Numbered from the stretch's first letter, positions 16,601-25,828 are shown. The stretch: DNA of 64,000 nt from Bacteroidales bacterium (GCA_016291135.1 JAEFAE010000001.1:1-64000); one strand, 5' to 3'. The notes: generated by a model from the letters alone, not told the origin. Numbers and translations: made by a program.

Positions 16601-17725
16601 ACTTCCGACGGCCACGAATGGCTGTTCGACGGCGAGCCTTACGAAGAAGGCAGCCACTTCTTCGACTTCGCTGGTAAGACCATCATCGTCGAAAGCGAAC
16701 AAGAAGAAGGTATGATCGACCTCATTGAGCACAAGTGGAGACCGATCGGTGCCCAGATCGAATTCGACAGATGGTTCCAAGGCTACTTCGATGGCAATGG
16801 TCACCAGATCGTCAACATGAGAACCGCCGACATCGCCCTCTTGGACGAACCCGGCAACGGTTCCTGCCAGGCCTTCTTCGGCCACGTCGGTATCAACGCC
16901 GTCATCAACGACCTCGACATCGAAGGTCTTGCTGAAGGCCGTTACTTCACCGCCGGTATCGCTGGTATCAACAAGGGTACCATCATCAACAGCGTCTCTA
17001 GAGTGAATGTCCGTTCCGAGTTCGAAGCCGGCGGTATCGTTGGTAACAACTACGGTAACATCTACAACAGCTACTGCGCTGCTGAAACGATCGAATGCTG
17101 GTCTGCTGCTCCTGCCAAGGCTACCAACAACTACTATGTTGGTGGTATTGCTGCCTGGAACACGGGCGAAATCAGCAACTGCCACAGTGTCGCTGAGCTC
17201 GTCAAGGGCAACGGCAACAACCCGATCAACTACTATGGTGGCCTCGTCGGTATGAACGACGGCACGCTCGAAAACAGCTTCTGGACGGTCAACCCGATCG
17301 AAGACGCCATCGGCGCCGGTGAAGAAGAAGCCGTCAACTGCGCTGTGATGAGCACCACCACCAGCACCCTGATGAACACCAACGCCCAGGCCCTGGCCAC
17401 CGAGATCGGTTACGAACTCTTCGGCTGGACCGACGGCGACGATGACTACCCGGTCTTCGACAGAGAAGACAGAGCCATCATGGACATCGACAACATCGAC
17501 CTCAACGTCAGCCTCTACCCGAACCCGGCTAGCGACTTCGTGAAGGTTGAGTGCGAGAACATGCAGCGCGTCATGGTGTACAACATGTTCGGTCAACTCG
17601 TGATTGACAACGAAGTCAATGACAACATGGCTGACATCAATGTGAGCGGTTTCGCCGCTGGCATCTACACCGTGAGAATCGTCACCGCCAACGGTAGCGC
17701 AACCCGCAACGTTGTGGTGAAATAA
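10670..17725 (+). CDS. Giant secreted acidic protein, T9SS type A sorting domain
   Basis: A 2351-residue secreted protein. Signal peptide at residues 1-20 (ends FLGMAQ). Residues ~50-320 look like a beta-propeller-type module (FGRYYHIVLVG, MAFDHNTRRLFWWACD). Residues ~320-490 hold divergent InlB-like beta repeats, then several Ig/PKD-like domains with paired cysteines (~490-1070). A module starting YW(S/T/D)D occurs three times (near residues 1072, 1420 and 1933); each copy leads into a FDGNGH- or LDGNGK-type stretch like those next to GLUG motifs, and the last copy continues with AGIAGINKGTIINS repeats. The type A sorting domain covers ~2274-2351 (SLYPNPASDFVKV to NVVVK). The protein is rich in Asp, Glu and Asn, so likely very acidic. 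It has its own promoter and a strong terminator. Function unknown; probably a surface structural or binding protein. Confidence 0.9.
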   Translation: MKKVLWIACLLCMLPFLGMAQNHAGLAMQDEAAGFGQAPVSKELPSMIQLKNVTRDAAAEGDTIGDFHTMYIPQQNFNFGRYYHIVLVGSTAYITQVRMYNDWYYSAADYYYNAEEQSTAPEFPVWAYANDYTKGFMTLNFENGSFNQSTNPISLSMNDITYDYNHGYMLGTKFGRIYKLTLATEEGISGAAELMYDYIDHDDLKPVAIAADLDGTLYFVSLSPDGAEMSSLYKMVTKADGTFDEPEEVGSLNWPAYHIQTMAFDHNTRRLFWWACDIDGNTMLKEVDKETAACTDYFPETPEGDGTTTEMGGLIFQFEYRDYTVTCINEEGTLTLDNGETTNQYKPGANVNVTVEAADCQTLDHLVALNHNDHTDTIAVIYNDELVDGVGTFAMPACDVDVDAVWSGNEHTITVTVTPAEMQDQITTNPSGTGECGSTITINYGHPVGWILNTNMLKAKKGNTNITLNGYPNYSATFTMPDGNVVVTGTYSPISVAQIPDMCQWQALEGIPSLTCGTTYTAIEYYFKKPGGSFVKFTNADMLNPNKFDKAGTWQYYVKVQNMYGWFQTATMSFNVMAAPKSIAIEGNQYNCDGDSIVLNVVPNPTTATMTGTFTWSKDGDEVAVTTEPKLVINPCTTTDAGIYTVVFAPGADTQNESTCEVETEEGYTVNVATLPNKPIIGVVGGENPICYHSTVELEWLNGVLDPDEYLIQWFYIDGETEEWYEIEDANLRVLNTAETNTVVVSEDSTFTIQPVDDSIVIGLSIRYAGDYILCHRESDPFVVYAKENVPLEISGDLETCQGFVPAESPYLDGEFTNFVWKFDGETVLEGEDANVLDFENIAELGVLLQTAGTHVLDVAAEDGSGCTLYGTYDFIVKELPDVTITNNITSDTAHYNDNPVVTINVCFGDIVELTAAGADAYRWGDAKDGETETGVTSTITFVAETSTTYSVSGMSEETECWNTTTIRINVIQLPTITWINPVKPENPQDTIVFSMIEDDILLEATPEGGIFSYAIAGEPDVDYPILDEEGNPTNHLNPSLLGIGDYLLIYSVEGENGCAAEDHINMSIEKRYWSDPDIWDSLWYQNCEEAGQFEISDPHQMGAFIAHVYGLNGVEQKDFSGITIYITNNIDLQEKPYFYRPFCDTAVFNGTLDGNGKIISNMVILEDDLDMSITGHIRNVGFKDAKISNPTSETVIDVVDTASFHNSFITMPTFVNVTPNFEPTGEVRNVYYVGPRDGEEAHIYMDNAAEEPVVIDPVENEALLHRINPDEEPVEGILEDWVWLQNDFSYFSWTLDGQEDEQVNYGWPIFITRFEHHHYIVVADYEDGTHEFEGAQENTIDGVTYTYAMNGDEVTITFHPDNHIIFDTVTIIAHDYRELGVDLDIDYELEGTSFTFTMPLDSLYEPAYWVEIIPMPRRDYWTDGPEVLGEGNYNYNPDWYNDCESAKGRFEITSAEDLAALAWEVDFGGHDFDGVTVWIMGPEDGFLDMAAHMWRPIYGFRGVLDGTHFIVDSLFIRENYEGSMQPYVNAMFVDLEGVVRNIGIQDIDLPEGSAVVRSMDDDFEDDEYDEEPIMMSAAIACNSLKPREIEEEPGSVYNSFVTVNPDLHIQYEIGDEWINVVNSYTLDPNGNMIDGNYDPIDFDDLRAWVAAANADAASPEEALYWDWILDEELINYSYPIHDPNHDPGFNITYIPSTEDYQGDPEGHGYIWGPTIGHEGETIEVNFKPDYCYDLTQLWLIHDEDSIDIKNEMSFEMPAYPVTVYAVFTPYEWTLTINYLDMNGEPLAEPVVSTQHYADEIYVWSPSFEGLEPDMPVVDTVMICGNMTIDVIYDGEEHAIFFCEDMIIGEDEDGELEYAEWINSIVYDDTARYTHEVTVTIVPAEGLSIGNVTITNMDNGEEVEYTNGPGNYDYTFIMPLGDVMICAEPTEEYWDDWSIADISWFVGHEDDDVFVLTTDSMLGGLAALVTGREWLYDTSDGHEWLFDGEPYEEGSHFFDFAGKTIIVESEQEEGMIDLIEHKWRPIGAQIEFDRWFQGYFDGNGHQIVNMRTADIALLDEPGNGSCQAFFGHVGINAVINDLDIEGLAEGRYFTAGIAGINKGTIINSVSRVNVRSEFEAGGIVGNNYGNIYNSYCAAETIECWSAAPAKATNNYYVGGIAAWNTGEISNCHSVAELVKGNGNNPINYYGGLVGMNDGTLENSFWTVNPIEDAIGAGEEEAVNCAVMSTTTSTLMNTNAQALATEIGYELFGWTDGDDDYPVFDREDRAIMDIDNIDLNVSLYPNPASDFVKVECENMQRVMVYNMFGQLVIDNEVNDNMADINVSGFAAGIYTVRIVTANGSATRNVVVK

Positions 17726-17767
17726 TTCCTGCGCTGACAAAGGACTGAAAAAGTCCTGAAAAGCCCG

Positions 17768-17801
17768 AGTGGGGCGGCCGGTTGGCCGCCCCACTTTTTT
17801 T
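17768..17801 (+). terminator. Rho-independent terminator after the first giant gene
   Basis: The arms AGTGGGGCGGCC and GGCCGCCCCACT pair perfectly (12 bp) around a GGTT loop and are followed by a run of T. Confidence 0.92.
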
Positions 17802-17866
17802 ATGTCATGTGTTGATTTTGAAGCTTTTTTCACCCCATTATTCACCACTATTTCGCAAAAAAAATG

Positions 17867-17874
17867 TATATTTG
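17867..17874 (+). promoter_or_regulatory. -7 box TATATTTG for the pseudo-subtilase gene
   Basis: Perfect TAnnTTTG match 65 bp upstream of the ATG at 17940 and downstream of the preceding terminator. Confidence 0.65.
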
Positions 17875-17939
17875 CTGATTAATTATATTGGGTATAGTAG
17901 TACTCCACTAAAGAGAAGAATAATCAACCATATAGGAAC

Positions 17940-20900
17940 ATGAAAAAAGCAATCGTCCTCTTTTTAGCCACCCTCTTCGCATTTGGAAGCGGCTATGCAC
18001 AAAACAAGCTGTCCGGTCAACTGACCCAAGCCCTCCAACAATCGGGTGCACAAGAAAAAATCGATGTCATCATCACCATGGCGGACCAATACGACGGGTC
18101 CAGCCTCGACGCCAGAACCAGTTTCCTGAACCGGAAGCAACGGACCGCGTTCGTCACACAAGAGCTAAAGAATTTCTCCGCCAACAGCCAAGCCGACCTG
18201 CTCACCTTGCTCAACGAAGCCAAGGGACAGGTCAGCGACATCCAATCGTTCTGGATCTTCAACGGGATTGCCTGCAAGGCCACCCCGACCATGATCCAAG
18301 CGATCGCCCAACGTCCCGACGTACGGGTGGTCGACTGGGATACGGAATGCCCCACCACAGGGCTCACGTTCACCGAAACGGAATCCGCACCCAGAACCAC
18401 CCTTGAATGGAACGTGGAACGCATCGAGGCCGACCAGGTGTGGACCTACAACGGAACCACGGGCTACACTGGCAACGGCGTGGTGGTGGCCATCCTCGAC
18501 TCGGGTGTCCACTTCTCCCACAACGACTTGAAAAACAGCATGTGGACCGCCACGGGCTTTGCCAACCATGGTTGGAACTACGTCAACGGAACCAACAACC
18601 CCAACGAGACCCAAAGCAACGGCAATGGCGTGGGTACCATGGTGGCCGGCATCGTCGCCGGACAAGGCACCTCAGGCCGCCAAACCGGCGTGGCTCCCGG
18701 CGCCAAAATCATGGCGGTCAAGATCGCTGGAAGTACCGGCAACGTCACCGAGACCCGTATCAACAACGGCCTTCAGTTCGCCATCGAACACGAAGCCGAC
18801 ATCGTCCTCGTCTCCGCCGTGGAATCAAATGTAGGCGCAAAGGCCTCCTACCGCGATAAGATGGTCAACCTGCTCAACCTCGGAGTCCCGGCTTTCACCG
18901 CCGCTGGCGACGACGGCACCATCGACGCTCCCAACAGCATCGGTGCCCCATCCAACTGCCCCTCGCCTTGGCACAACCCCGACGAGACCCTCAACCAGGG
19001 CCGTTCTGCCAACATCTGCGTAGGTGCCACCAACCGAAGCGAGTTGAAGGCTGGTTTCTCAAGCATCGGACCCGTGACCTGGGAAAGCGTGACGGGCTAT
19101 AACGACTATGCCCTCGCCGCCGGCGGTCACATCCGTCCCGACGTGATGGCACCCGGTGTCAACATCACCTCTACCAGCTACCTGGACAACAGCAGCTACC
19201 GCTCCGCCCAAGGTACCGCGCTGGCTGCCGCCCACGCCGCAGGCGTGGCCGCCCTGCTGCTGGAGGCAGACCCCAACCTCACCCCGGCCGACATCGACCG
19301 TCTGCTGGAGACCACCGCAGCCAAATGCGAAGGCCTCGTCACCAAGAACAACTTCTACGGCGCCGGCCGCATCAACGCCTACGACGCCATCACCGCCCTG
19401 CTGTCGACCGTCGCGGCCCCGACCAACCTGACCGCCACCGCCGATAACAACGAGGTCACCCTTACCTGGACCGCCGCCAGCGGTGCCGCCTCCTACAACA
19501 TCTACTGCAACGAGGAATGCATCGCCACCGGAGTCACCGGCACCACCTATACCTACCAGACCGACTTCAGCGGCGCCCACGCCTACTGCCTCCGCGCGGT
19601 GACTGCCAACGGCACCCTCTCACCGAAGTCGCTTTATGCATACGTCTTTATCGACCCCGCCGGCCCCATCGTCCGGAACCTCGCAGCCACCGTCAACAAC
19701 GACCAAAGTCAGGTGGCCCTAACCTGGGAGCTTCCCGAACAGACCAACACGCTGCGCTACGGCACCTCCGAAACGCCCAACGGCGCCTACGGCGGACAGA
19801 ACGGTAAACAAAGCTACTGGGCCCAACGTTATCCCAGCGCCATGCTGGTGGACTACGCGGGCACCCATCTCGACATGGTAAGTGTTTACTTCAACAAATA
19901 CAAGAACACCACCTATACCCTCACCCTCTATGACGGCGACGCCAACGGCCCCGACCAGCAACTCTTCACACAAAGCTTCACCGTCGCGCAGAGCGAGATC
20001 GGCGGATGGAAAGAAATCCCGCTGACGACGCCCATCGCGATCAACCACAACAAAGACCTGTGGATCGTCATGAGAGACCCCGTCGCCAACCCCAACAGCG
20101 CCAGCTCCGGGACCACCGCCAACCTCACCTACTGCACCATTCCCTACAACAGCACCGGCTTCCCGGCCTTGTTCAGCACGGACGGCATCAACTGGTCCAC
20201 CTACAACAATAACGACGCTTGGATGATGAAAGCCCATCTCACCACCGGCTCCTATACCTACAACGTCCAACGCGACGGCGTCAATGTGGCCACCAACAAG
20301 ACCACCCTCAGCCATACCGATACCAACGTCCCTGCCGGCGTGCATTACTATACCGTCACCACCAACTACAACAACGGGCAGAACGAATCCTTCCCCTGCG
20401 ACCCGGTACGCGCCAACGTGAACACCCACTTCACCGTGACCTTTGTCCCTGGCGACGGCACCTGTGAGGTAGAGACCATGACCCAAGGAGGCGGCACCGG
20501 CGCCATCACGCTGCCAACGGCCACGCCTTCGGCCCTCTGCCAAAGCGAAGGCTATACCTTTGCGGGCTGGTGCAGCGAGATTGTGGAAGGCACCCACACC
20601 CCACCCACCCTCTTCCCTGCCGGCTACGACTATATCCCCGATGACGACTGCACGCTCTATGCCGTGTACAAAGTGGTCCAAAGCGAATATGGCTGGAAGC
20701 AGGCACGCTCCTTGAGTGCAGGCGACCAGGTGTGCATTGTAAATCAAGCCAATAGCGTCGAGTTCGACGATCTGGAAGAGGGCAACTCCATGGCATCGAG
20801 CATCGGGTACGACACCGAGATCCTGGGCGAGCATCCCTTTACCGCCCATGCCCGTAACGGAGGCTATACCCTCACCGACGCCCAGGGCCGCTACCTCAAC

Positions 20901-23900
20901 AACCAGGAAGGCTACCTCCGGCTGAGCGCCACGTTCTACGCCGGTTGCGTGTGGACTGCTGAGTGCATCGGCGAAAACATCTACCTGCGCAATGGCAGCA
21001 ACGAAAACGCCTATCAGCTCATGGCCTACAACGATGGTGAGGCAATCCTCTTTGCCAGCGTGCCGGCCAACGACATCGACGATCCGGTCTATTCGCCAAT
21101 CCAGCTCTACCGCTTCAAGGGCAGCGAAGGCGTCTACTACGCCCACATCCCGGGTTGCGGCACCACTGTCAACGCCCCGATCTTCAACCCCGAAGCCGAC
21201 GGCATCTATATGGAGCCCCTCCAGGTAAGCCTCAGCTGCAACGCCCAAGGTGCCACCATCCATTACACCACCGACGGCAGCACCCCCACCGCCTCCAGTA
21301 CGACGTACGCCAACCCCATCACCGTCAACAGCACCGTCACTATCAAGGCCAAGGCCTTCAAGGACGGCATGACGGACAGCCCGGTAGCCCAACAGACCTA
21401 CCAGTTCCCCACGACGTATGCCAACATCGCTGACTTCAAGGATGCCGACGACCCGAACGAGATTGCCCGGATCACCAGCACGATGACGTTGGTGTATCAA
21501 TATGAACGGTACTACTACTTCAGCGACGACACCGGCGGCCTGCTGGTGTACGACGACTACCACGTAGTGAACGGCAGCTTCGCCCCTGGCGACCGCATCA
21601 ACCTGCTTCAGGGCCGTTACCGCCTCGACCATGGCCAGCCCATGCTCATCCCGCTGGCTCCCCTCACCAAGACGGGCACGGGTACGGTACCGGATCCGGC
21701 CCCCGTCACGGTCGAAGCGTTGGAAACCTACTATTATCCCATGGATGCCATGCTGGTACAGATTGAGGACGTGCTCTTCAGCCGTAGCTACAGTCTCGCC
21801 ACAGACGACACCCTCGATACGATCAGCTTTGTCCAAGACGGCCACAGCATGATGCTGCGCAACCGTTTCTACGCCTTGGAGGGCGACATCGACAACACTT
21901 ACCACTACGACGTCACCGGACTCCTTGGCGTCAAAGACGATGTCTACTACCTCTATCCCCGTGGCGACCAAGACATCCGCCAATACCACACCATCACCCT
22001 CGCCGAAACCCAACACGGCACCCTCCAAGCCGACCACGAACAGGCCTCCCACCTCAGCACCGTCACGCTTACCGTGACCCCCGAAGCCAACTACCACCTT
22101 GAGAGCCTGTACTACTATGGGTCCAACCCGAGCAACCATACCGACATCGAAGCACCCTACAGCTTCGAGATGCCCGACGAGAACATCACCGTGGTGGCCG
22201 TCTTTGCTGAAGACGTCACCTACACCGTGACCTTCAACGCCGGCAACGGCACCTGCGCCACCAGCAGCCTCGAAGAGACCGCCTGGAATGCCGGCGTTGT
22301 CCTACCCACCGCCGCCCCCTCGTCCGGCTGTGCCACCGAGGGCTACACCTTTGCAGGTTGGGCCGAGAGCTTCATCGAGGAGGCCCTGACCGCCCCTGAG
22401 CTGTTCGCCGCCGGCACCACCTACCATCCGACCGACAACGTCACCTTGTATGCGGTGTACACTGCCGCCAGCGGTACCGAATGGCAAGACGTCACCACCA
22501 CCCAAGACCTGCTTGAGGGTGAGTACATCATCTCGTCGCTCTTGACGGAGAACCAAAAGTACTATTACCTGGTACGCGAAGGAGCTGTCACCCAGAACCC
22601 GAAAGCCCGTAGAATCAACGGACTGCCTTCGGCTAGCTCGGAAGCCAAAAACAATGTGTGGACCGTCAAGAAGATCAGCAGCACGGAGTACTCCATCAGC
22701 TATACGGATGCCAACGACGTCACCTACTACCTGATCAACACAAACAACTATGCACAAGGCAACAGTGTGACCACCACCCCGCCCACCCGTGGTTGGACGT
22801 TCTCCAACAATGCCAACTACGGACTCGTGACCCAGTTCCGCAAAGCCACCACCCAGCGTTATCTCGACTTAAGCGGCGGCACCGGCGTCACCGCCTACTG
22901 GTATTCCCATTCCGTGAGCACTTCCGTCAATGAATACAAAGGCCAACTTCACCTCTTCCTGAAGCCCGCCAACGTGTACTCCACCAACCCGGCCTGCCAG
23001 ATGGCCGTGGCCACCCCGGAGTTTGTCGGCCTGCCCGAGGGCGACTACATCCTCACCGACAACTACATGGTGAACCTCACCTGCAGCACCGAGGGCGCCG
23101 TCATCCATTATACGGTGGATGGCAGCACACCCACGGAGAGCTCCCCGACGTTCAGCGCCCCGTTTGCCATCAACCAGACCTGCACCGTGAACGCCATCGC
23201 CTTCCTGGAGGGCGAGCCAAGCGCCATGGCCACGCATGCCTTCACCTTCCCGATGCAGTTCGAGAATATCGCCGCCTTCAAACAGGCCGGTAACGACGGA
23301 GTCATCACCACCAGCACTGTCGCTCGGATTGCCGGTGACGTGCAGTTTGTCTTCCGTCATGAAAACATGATCTACCTGGCTGACGAAAGCGCCGGTCTGC
23401 TGGTCCGCGACAACAACGGCATCATCACCAACACCTACAACGACGGCGACCTCATTCAAGGCGGCCTTGTGGGCACCTACCTCAATACCAGCCAACAGCC
23501 GATGATGATCCCCATCGCGAATCCTGCAGCGGGCATCGCCGGAAGCCCCGTCGAGCCGCTTGTGGCCACCGCCCTTGACATCAAGACTCAATACGACAAC
23601 TATGACGCCCGACTTGTGACCATCGTCGACGCTGAATTCGCCTCCGGCTACGACTTCAGCAACAACCCGGTCGCGCCCGCCAACGACCACGGCACCGCCA
23701 TCAACATCCGCAACCAGTTTGGCACGGTGACCCTCTCGGGTGAGGCAGGCGAGCATGACGACATCACCGGATTCGTCGGACAATACGTCGCTTCCAACAC
23801 CTATGTGGTAGGCATCTACCCGAGAAACAACGACGACTTCGTTCGTTACTATGACATCACCTGCGCCACCCTAGCGCAAGGAACCGTCAGCACGACGCCC

Positions 23901-25640
23901 GACCACGCCCGTGCCGGCGACCTGGTGACCTTGAACGCCCATCCCAATCCGGGTTATGAGATCGACCAATGGACCGTCACCGGCCCCAACGGCCAGTCCA
24001 TCACCGTCAGCGGCAACCAGTTTGAGATGCCTGCCGGTGAAGTCACCGTGAGCGCTACCTTCCAGCAGATCGACTACACCGTCACCGTAATTGCCGAACC
24101 CGCCGAAGGCGGCACTGTCAGCGAAGGCGGCATCTATCACTATGGTGAGACCATCCAGGTGACGGCCACCCCCAATCCGGGCTACAAGTTCTTCCGTTGG
24201 TATGTGAATGGTACCATCGACACCCCCAACGCTTCCACCGTGTACACCATCACCGAAAACACCGAACTCAAGGCCGTCTTTGAGGCCACCGAAGACCACT
24301 ACCTGATCCAGTTGGTAAGCAACGGCAACGGCACCGTCAGCGGTGAGGGCAACTACCTCTCCGGCACCACGATCACCGTGACGGCCACGCCCGATGAAGG
24401 ATCCACCTTCCTCAACTGGACGGAAAACGATGTGGTCGTCTCCTCCGAGGCAAGCTACACCTTCACCGTCACCCGGGCGCGGACCCTCTATGCCAACTTC
24501 GTGACGGGATCCGGCGATGCCGAGCAGGCCATCAGCCTGTCGTCTGGCTGGAACTGGTGGTCGAGCAGCCTCGAGATGGACGCCACGCTGGATGCGGCCC
24601 TGAAGGACGCCATCGCGGCGGAAAACACCACGGCGGTGATCAAGAACGTGGGCGGCAACACCATGCTGGAGAACGGTACCTGGTCGCCCGACATGGCCCT
24701 CAACAACGAGTCGATGTACATGATCCGTGTTGACAATGCCGTGACGGCGACGCTGACGGCGGCTCCTGCCGACCCGACCAACCACCCGATCACGCTGGCT
24801 TCGGGCTGGAACTGGATCGGATTCCCCACGGTCAACGCCATGACGCTGGACGAGGCCTTCGCGGGCATCACCCCGAACGAGGAAGACGTGATCAAGGGCA
24901 CGGCGGGACCGGCTACCTACACCACTCAGTACGGATGGAACGGTAGCCTCACGGGCCTGGAACCCGGCGTGGGTTACATGTACAAGAACAACGGCGATCC
25001 GATGACGCTGGTTTATCCTTCGACGTCGAAGGGGATGGTGCGTGTAGTGCCCATGGAGCGTTACTGGATGAGCGACACGCACCGCCATGCGACGACGCTG
25101 ACGATGCTGGCGACGCTTGACGCGAGCCGTTACACGATGACGGAAGGCAACTACGAGATCGGCGCCTTCGTGGGCGACGAGTGCCGTGGCAGCGCCCGCC
25201 TGCAGCGTGTGGGCAGCCAGTACATCGCCTACCTGTCGGTGAGCGGTGAAGAGGGCGAGACCGTACGGTTCAAGCTCTACGACGTGACGAACAACGTGGA
25301 GCAAGGCCTGGCCGAAGAGCAGGTGAGCTACGTTTCGAACGCCATCACCGGTACGACGCACGAGCCTGTGGTGCTGCACTTCCGCGGCACGACGGACGTG
25401 AACGAGCAGGCTTCCCAAGTGCGGGTGTTCCCCAACCCTGCCGACGACTGGATCACCATCGAATCCGAGGCCCTGCAGTCCGCCACCCTGTTCACCCTGA
25501 CTGGCCAGCAGTTGCTGCACGAGCCCATCCAAAGCGGGAGCGCCCGCCTCAACGTGAGTGCCCTCGCCCCGGGTCTCTACCTCCTCCAACTGAGGAGTGC
25601 CGATGGCAGCACGCTCACTCGGAAATTGGAAATCAAATAA
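17940..25640 (+). CDS. Giant secreted subtilisin-like (S8) protein with degenerate active site, T9SS type A sorting domain
   Basis: A 2566-residue secreted protein. Signal peptide 1-20 (GSGYAQ); propeptide-like domain ~25-135; S8 fold ~160-490. The Asp motif AILDSGV is intact (Asp187). The His motif reads GVGTMVAG instead of GHGTHVAG (His to Val231). The Ser motif reads GTALAAAH instead of GTSMAAPH (Ser to Ala427). The oxyanion AAGN reads AAGD (Asp324). It is therefore probably a pseudopeptidase. Further on come an Fn3 domain (~495-575), two Flg_new/InlB repeats (~830-911, ~1428-1506), two chitobiase-C-like domains (~1081-1157, ~1689-1771), each followed by an OB-like domain, three divergent InlB repeats (~1971-2190), the duplicated GWNW module (~2197-2361), a YEIGAFVGDECRGSARL domain and the sorting domain (~2488-2566). 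Codon use is more C-rich than in its giant neighbours. Confidence 0.92.
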   Translation: MKKAIVLFLATLFAFGSGYAQNKLSGQLTQALQQSGAQEKIDVIITMADQYDGSSLDARTSFLNRKQRTAFVTQELKNFSANSQADLLTLLNEAKGQVSDIQSFWIFNGIACKATPTMIQAIAQRPDVRVVDWDTECPTTGLTFTETESAPRTTLEWNVERIEADQVWTYNGTTGYTGNGVVVAILDSGVHFSHNDLKNSMWTATGFANHGWNYVNGTNNPNETQSNGNGVGTMVAGIVAGQGTSGRQTGVAPGAKIMAVKIAGSTGNVTETRINNGLQFAIEHEADIVLVSAVESNVGAKASYRDKMVNLLNLGVPAFTAAGDDGTIDAPNSIGAPSNCPSPWHNPDETLNQGRSANICVGATNRSELKAGFSSIGPVTWESVTGYNDYALAAGGHIRPDVMAPGVNITSTSYLDNSSYRSAQGTALAAAHAAGVAALLLEADPNLTPADIDRLLETTAAKCEGLVTKNNFYGAGRINAYDAITALLSTVAAPTNLTATADNNEVTLTWTAASGAASYNIYCNEECIATGVTGTTYTYQTDFSGAHAYCLRAVTANGTLSPKSLYAYVFIDPAGPIVRNLAATVNNDQSQVALTWELPEQTNTLRYGTSETPNGAYGGQNGKQSYWAQRYPSAMLVDYAGTHLDMVSVYFNKYKNTTYTLTLYDGDANGPDQQLFTQSFTVAQSEIGGWKEIPLTTPIAINHNKDLWIVMRDPVANPNSASSGTTANLTYCTIPYNSTGFPALFSTDGINWSTYNNNDAWMMKAHLTTGSYTYNVQRDGVNVATNKTTLSHTDTNVPAGVHYYTVTTNYNNGQNESFPCDPVRANVNTHFTVTFVPGDGTCEVETMTQGGGTGAITLPTATPSALCQSEGYTFAGWCSEIVEGTHTPPTLFPAGYDYIPDDDCTLYAVYKVVQSEYGWKQARSLSAGDQVCIVNQANSVEFDDLEEGNSMASSIGYDTEILGEHPFTAHARNGGYTLTDAQGRYLNNQEGYLRLSATFYAGCVWTAECIGENIYLRNGSNENAYQLMAYNDGEAILFASVPANDIDDPVYSPIQLYRFKGSEGVYYAHIPGCGTTVNAPIFNPEADGIYMEPLQVSLSCNAQGATIHYTTDGSTPTASSTTYANPITVNSTVTIKAKAFKDGMTDSPVAQQTYQFPTTYANIADFKDADDPNEIARITSTMTLVYQYERYYYFSDDTGGLLVYDDYHVVNGSFAPGDRINLLQGRYRLDHGQPMLIPLAPLTKTGTGTVPDPAPVTVEALETYYYPMDAMLVQIEDVLFSRSYSLATDDTLDTISFVQDGHSMMLRNRFYALEGDIDNTYHYDVTGLLGVKDDVYYLYPRGDQDIRQYHTITLAETQHGTLQADHEQASHLSTVTLTVTPEANYHLESLYYYGSNPSNHTDIEAPYSFEMPDENITVVAVFAEDVTYTVTFNAGNGTCATSSLEETAWNAGVVLPTAAPSSGCATEGYTFAGWAESFIEEALTAPELFAAGTTYHPTDNVTLYAVYTAASGTEWQDVTTTQDLLEGEYIISSLLTENQKYYYLVREGAVTQNPKARRINGLPSASSEAKNNVWTVKKISSTEYSISYTDANDVTYYLINTNNYAQGNSVTTTPPTRGWTFSNNANYGLVTQFRKATTQRYLDLSGGTGVTAYWYSHSVSTSVNEYKGQLHLFLKPANVYSTNPACQMAVATPEFVGLPEGDYILTDNYMVNLTCSTEGAVIHYTVDGSTPTESSPTFSAPFAINQTCTVNAIAFLEGEPSAMATHAFTFPMQFENIAAFKQAGNDGVITTSTVARIAGDVQFVFRHENMIYLADESAGLLVRDNNGIITNTYNDGDLIQGGLVGTYLNTSQQPMMIPIANPAAGIAGSPVEPLVATALDIKTQYDNYDARLVTIVDAEFASGYDFSNNPVAPANDHGTAINIRNQFGTVTLSGEAGEHDDITGFVGQYVASNTYVVGIYPRNNDDFVRYYDITCATLAQGTVSTTPDHARAGDLVTLNAHPNPGYEIDQWTVTGPNGQSITVSGNQFEMPAGEVTVSATFQQIDYTVTVIAEPAEGGTVSEGGIYHYGETIQVTATPNPGYKFFRWYVNGTIDTPNASTVYTITENTELKAVFEATEDHYLIQLVSNGNGTVSGEGNYLSGTTITVTATPDEGSTFLNWTENDVVVSSEASYTFTVTRARTLYANFVTGSGDAEQAISLSSGWNWWSSSLEMDATLDAALKDAIAAENTTAVIKNVGGNTMLENGTWSPDMALNNESMYMIRVDNAVTATLTAAPADPTNHPITLASGWNWIGFPTVNAMTLDEAFAGITPNEEDVIKGTAGPATYTTQYGWNGSLTGLEPGVGYMYKNNGDPMTLVYPSTSKGMVRVVPMERYWMSDTHRHATTLTMLATLDASRYTMTEGNYEIGAFVGDECRGSARLQRVGSQYIAYLSVSGEEGETVRFKLYDVTNNVEQGLAEEQVSYVSNAITGTTHEPVVLHFRGTTDVNEQASQVRVFPNPADDWITIESEALQSATLFTLTGQQLLHEPIQSGSARLNVSALAPGLYLLQLRSADGSTLTRKLEIK

Positions 25641-25711
25641 TACAATAGTATCCTATTTAATTATAATAGATTTATATTAAATCATAATATTATTGTAATA
25701 CATAGAACAAC

Positions 25712-25765
25712 AAAAAGTCCGGCGGCGCCTTCCGAATTCGACGGAAGGCGCCGCCGGACTTTTTT
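25712..25765 (+). terminator. Rho-independent terminator after the pseudo-subtilase gene
   Basis: An 18-bp GC-rich perfect stem (25717-25734 with 25742-25759) extended by five A-T pairs, loop AATTCGA, then T-run. Exceptionally strong; the A-run on the other side makes it potentially bidirectional. Confidence 0.95.
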
Positions 25766-25828
25766 GATTTTTCCCAAAAAATTAATGCCATTTTTTTCCC
25801 ATTTTTTTCTTGACACATGTTTTTTTTT

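Noticed and set aside
17940-19430. Active subtilisin-type protease
   Set aside because: The fold is right, but the His, Ser and oxyanion Asn positions are Val, Ala and Asp, so I call it a probable pseudopeptidase.
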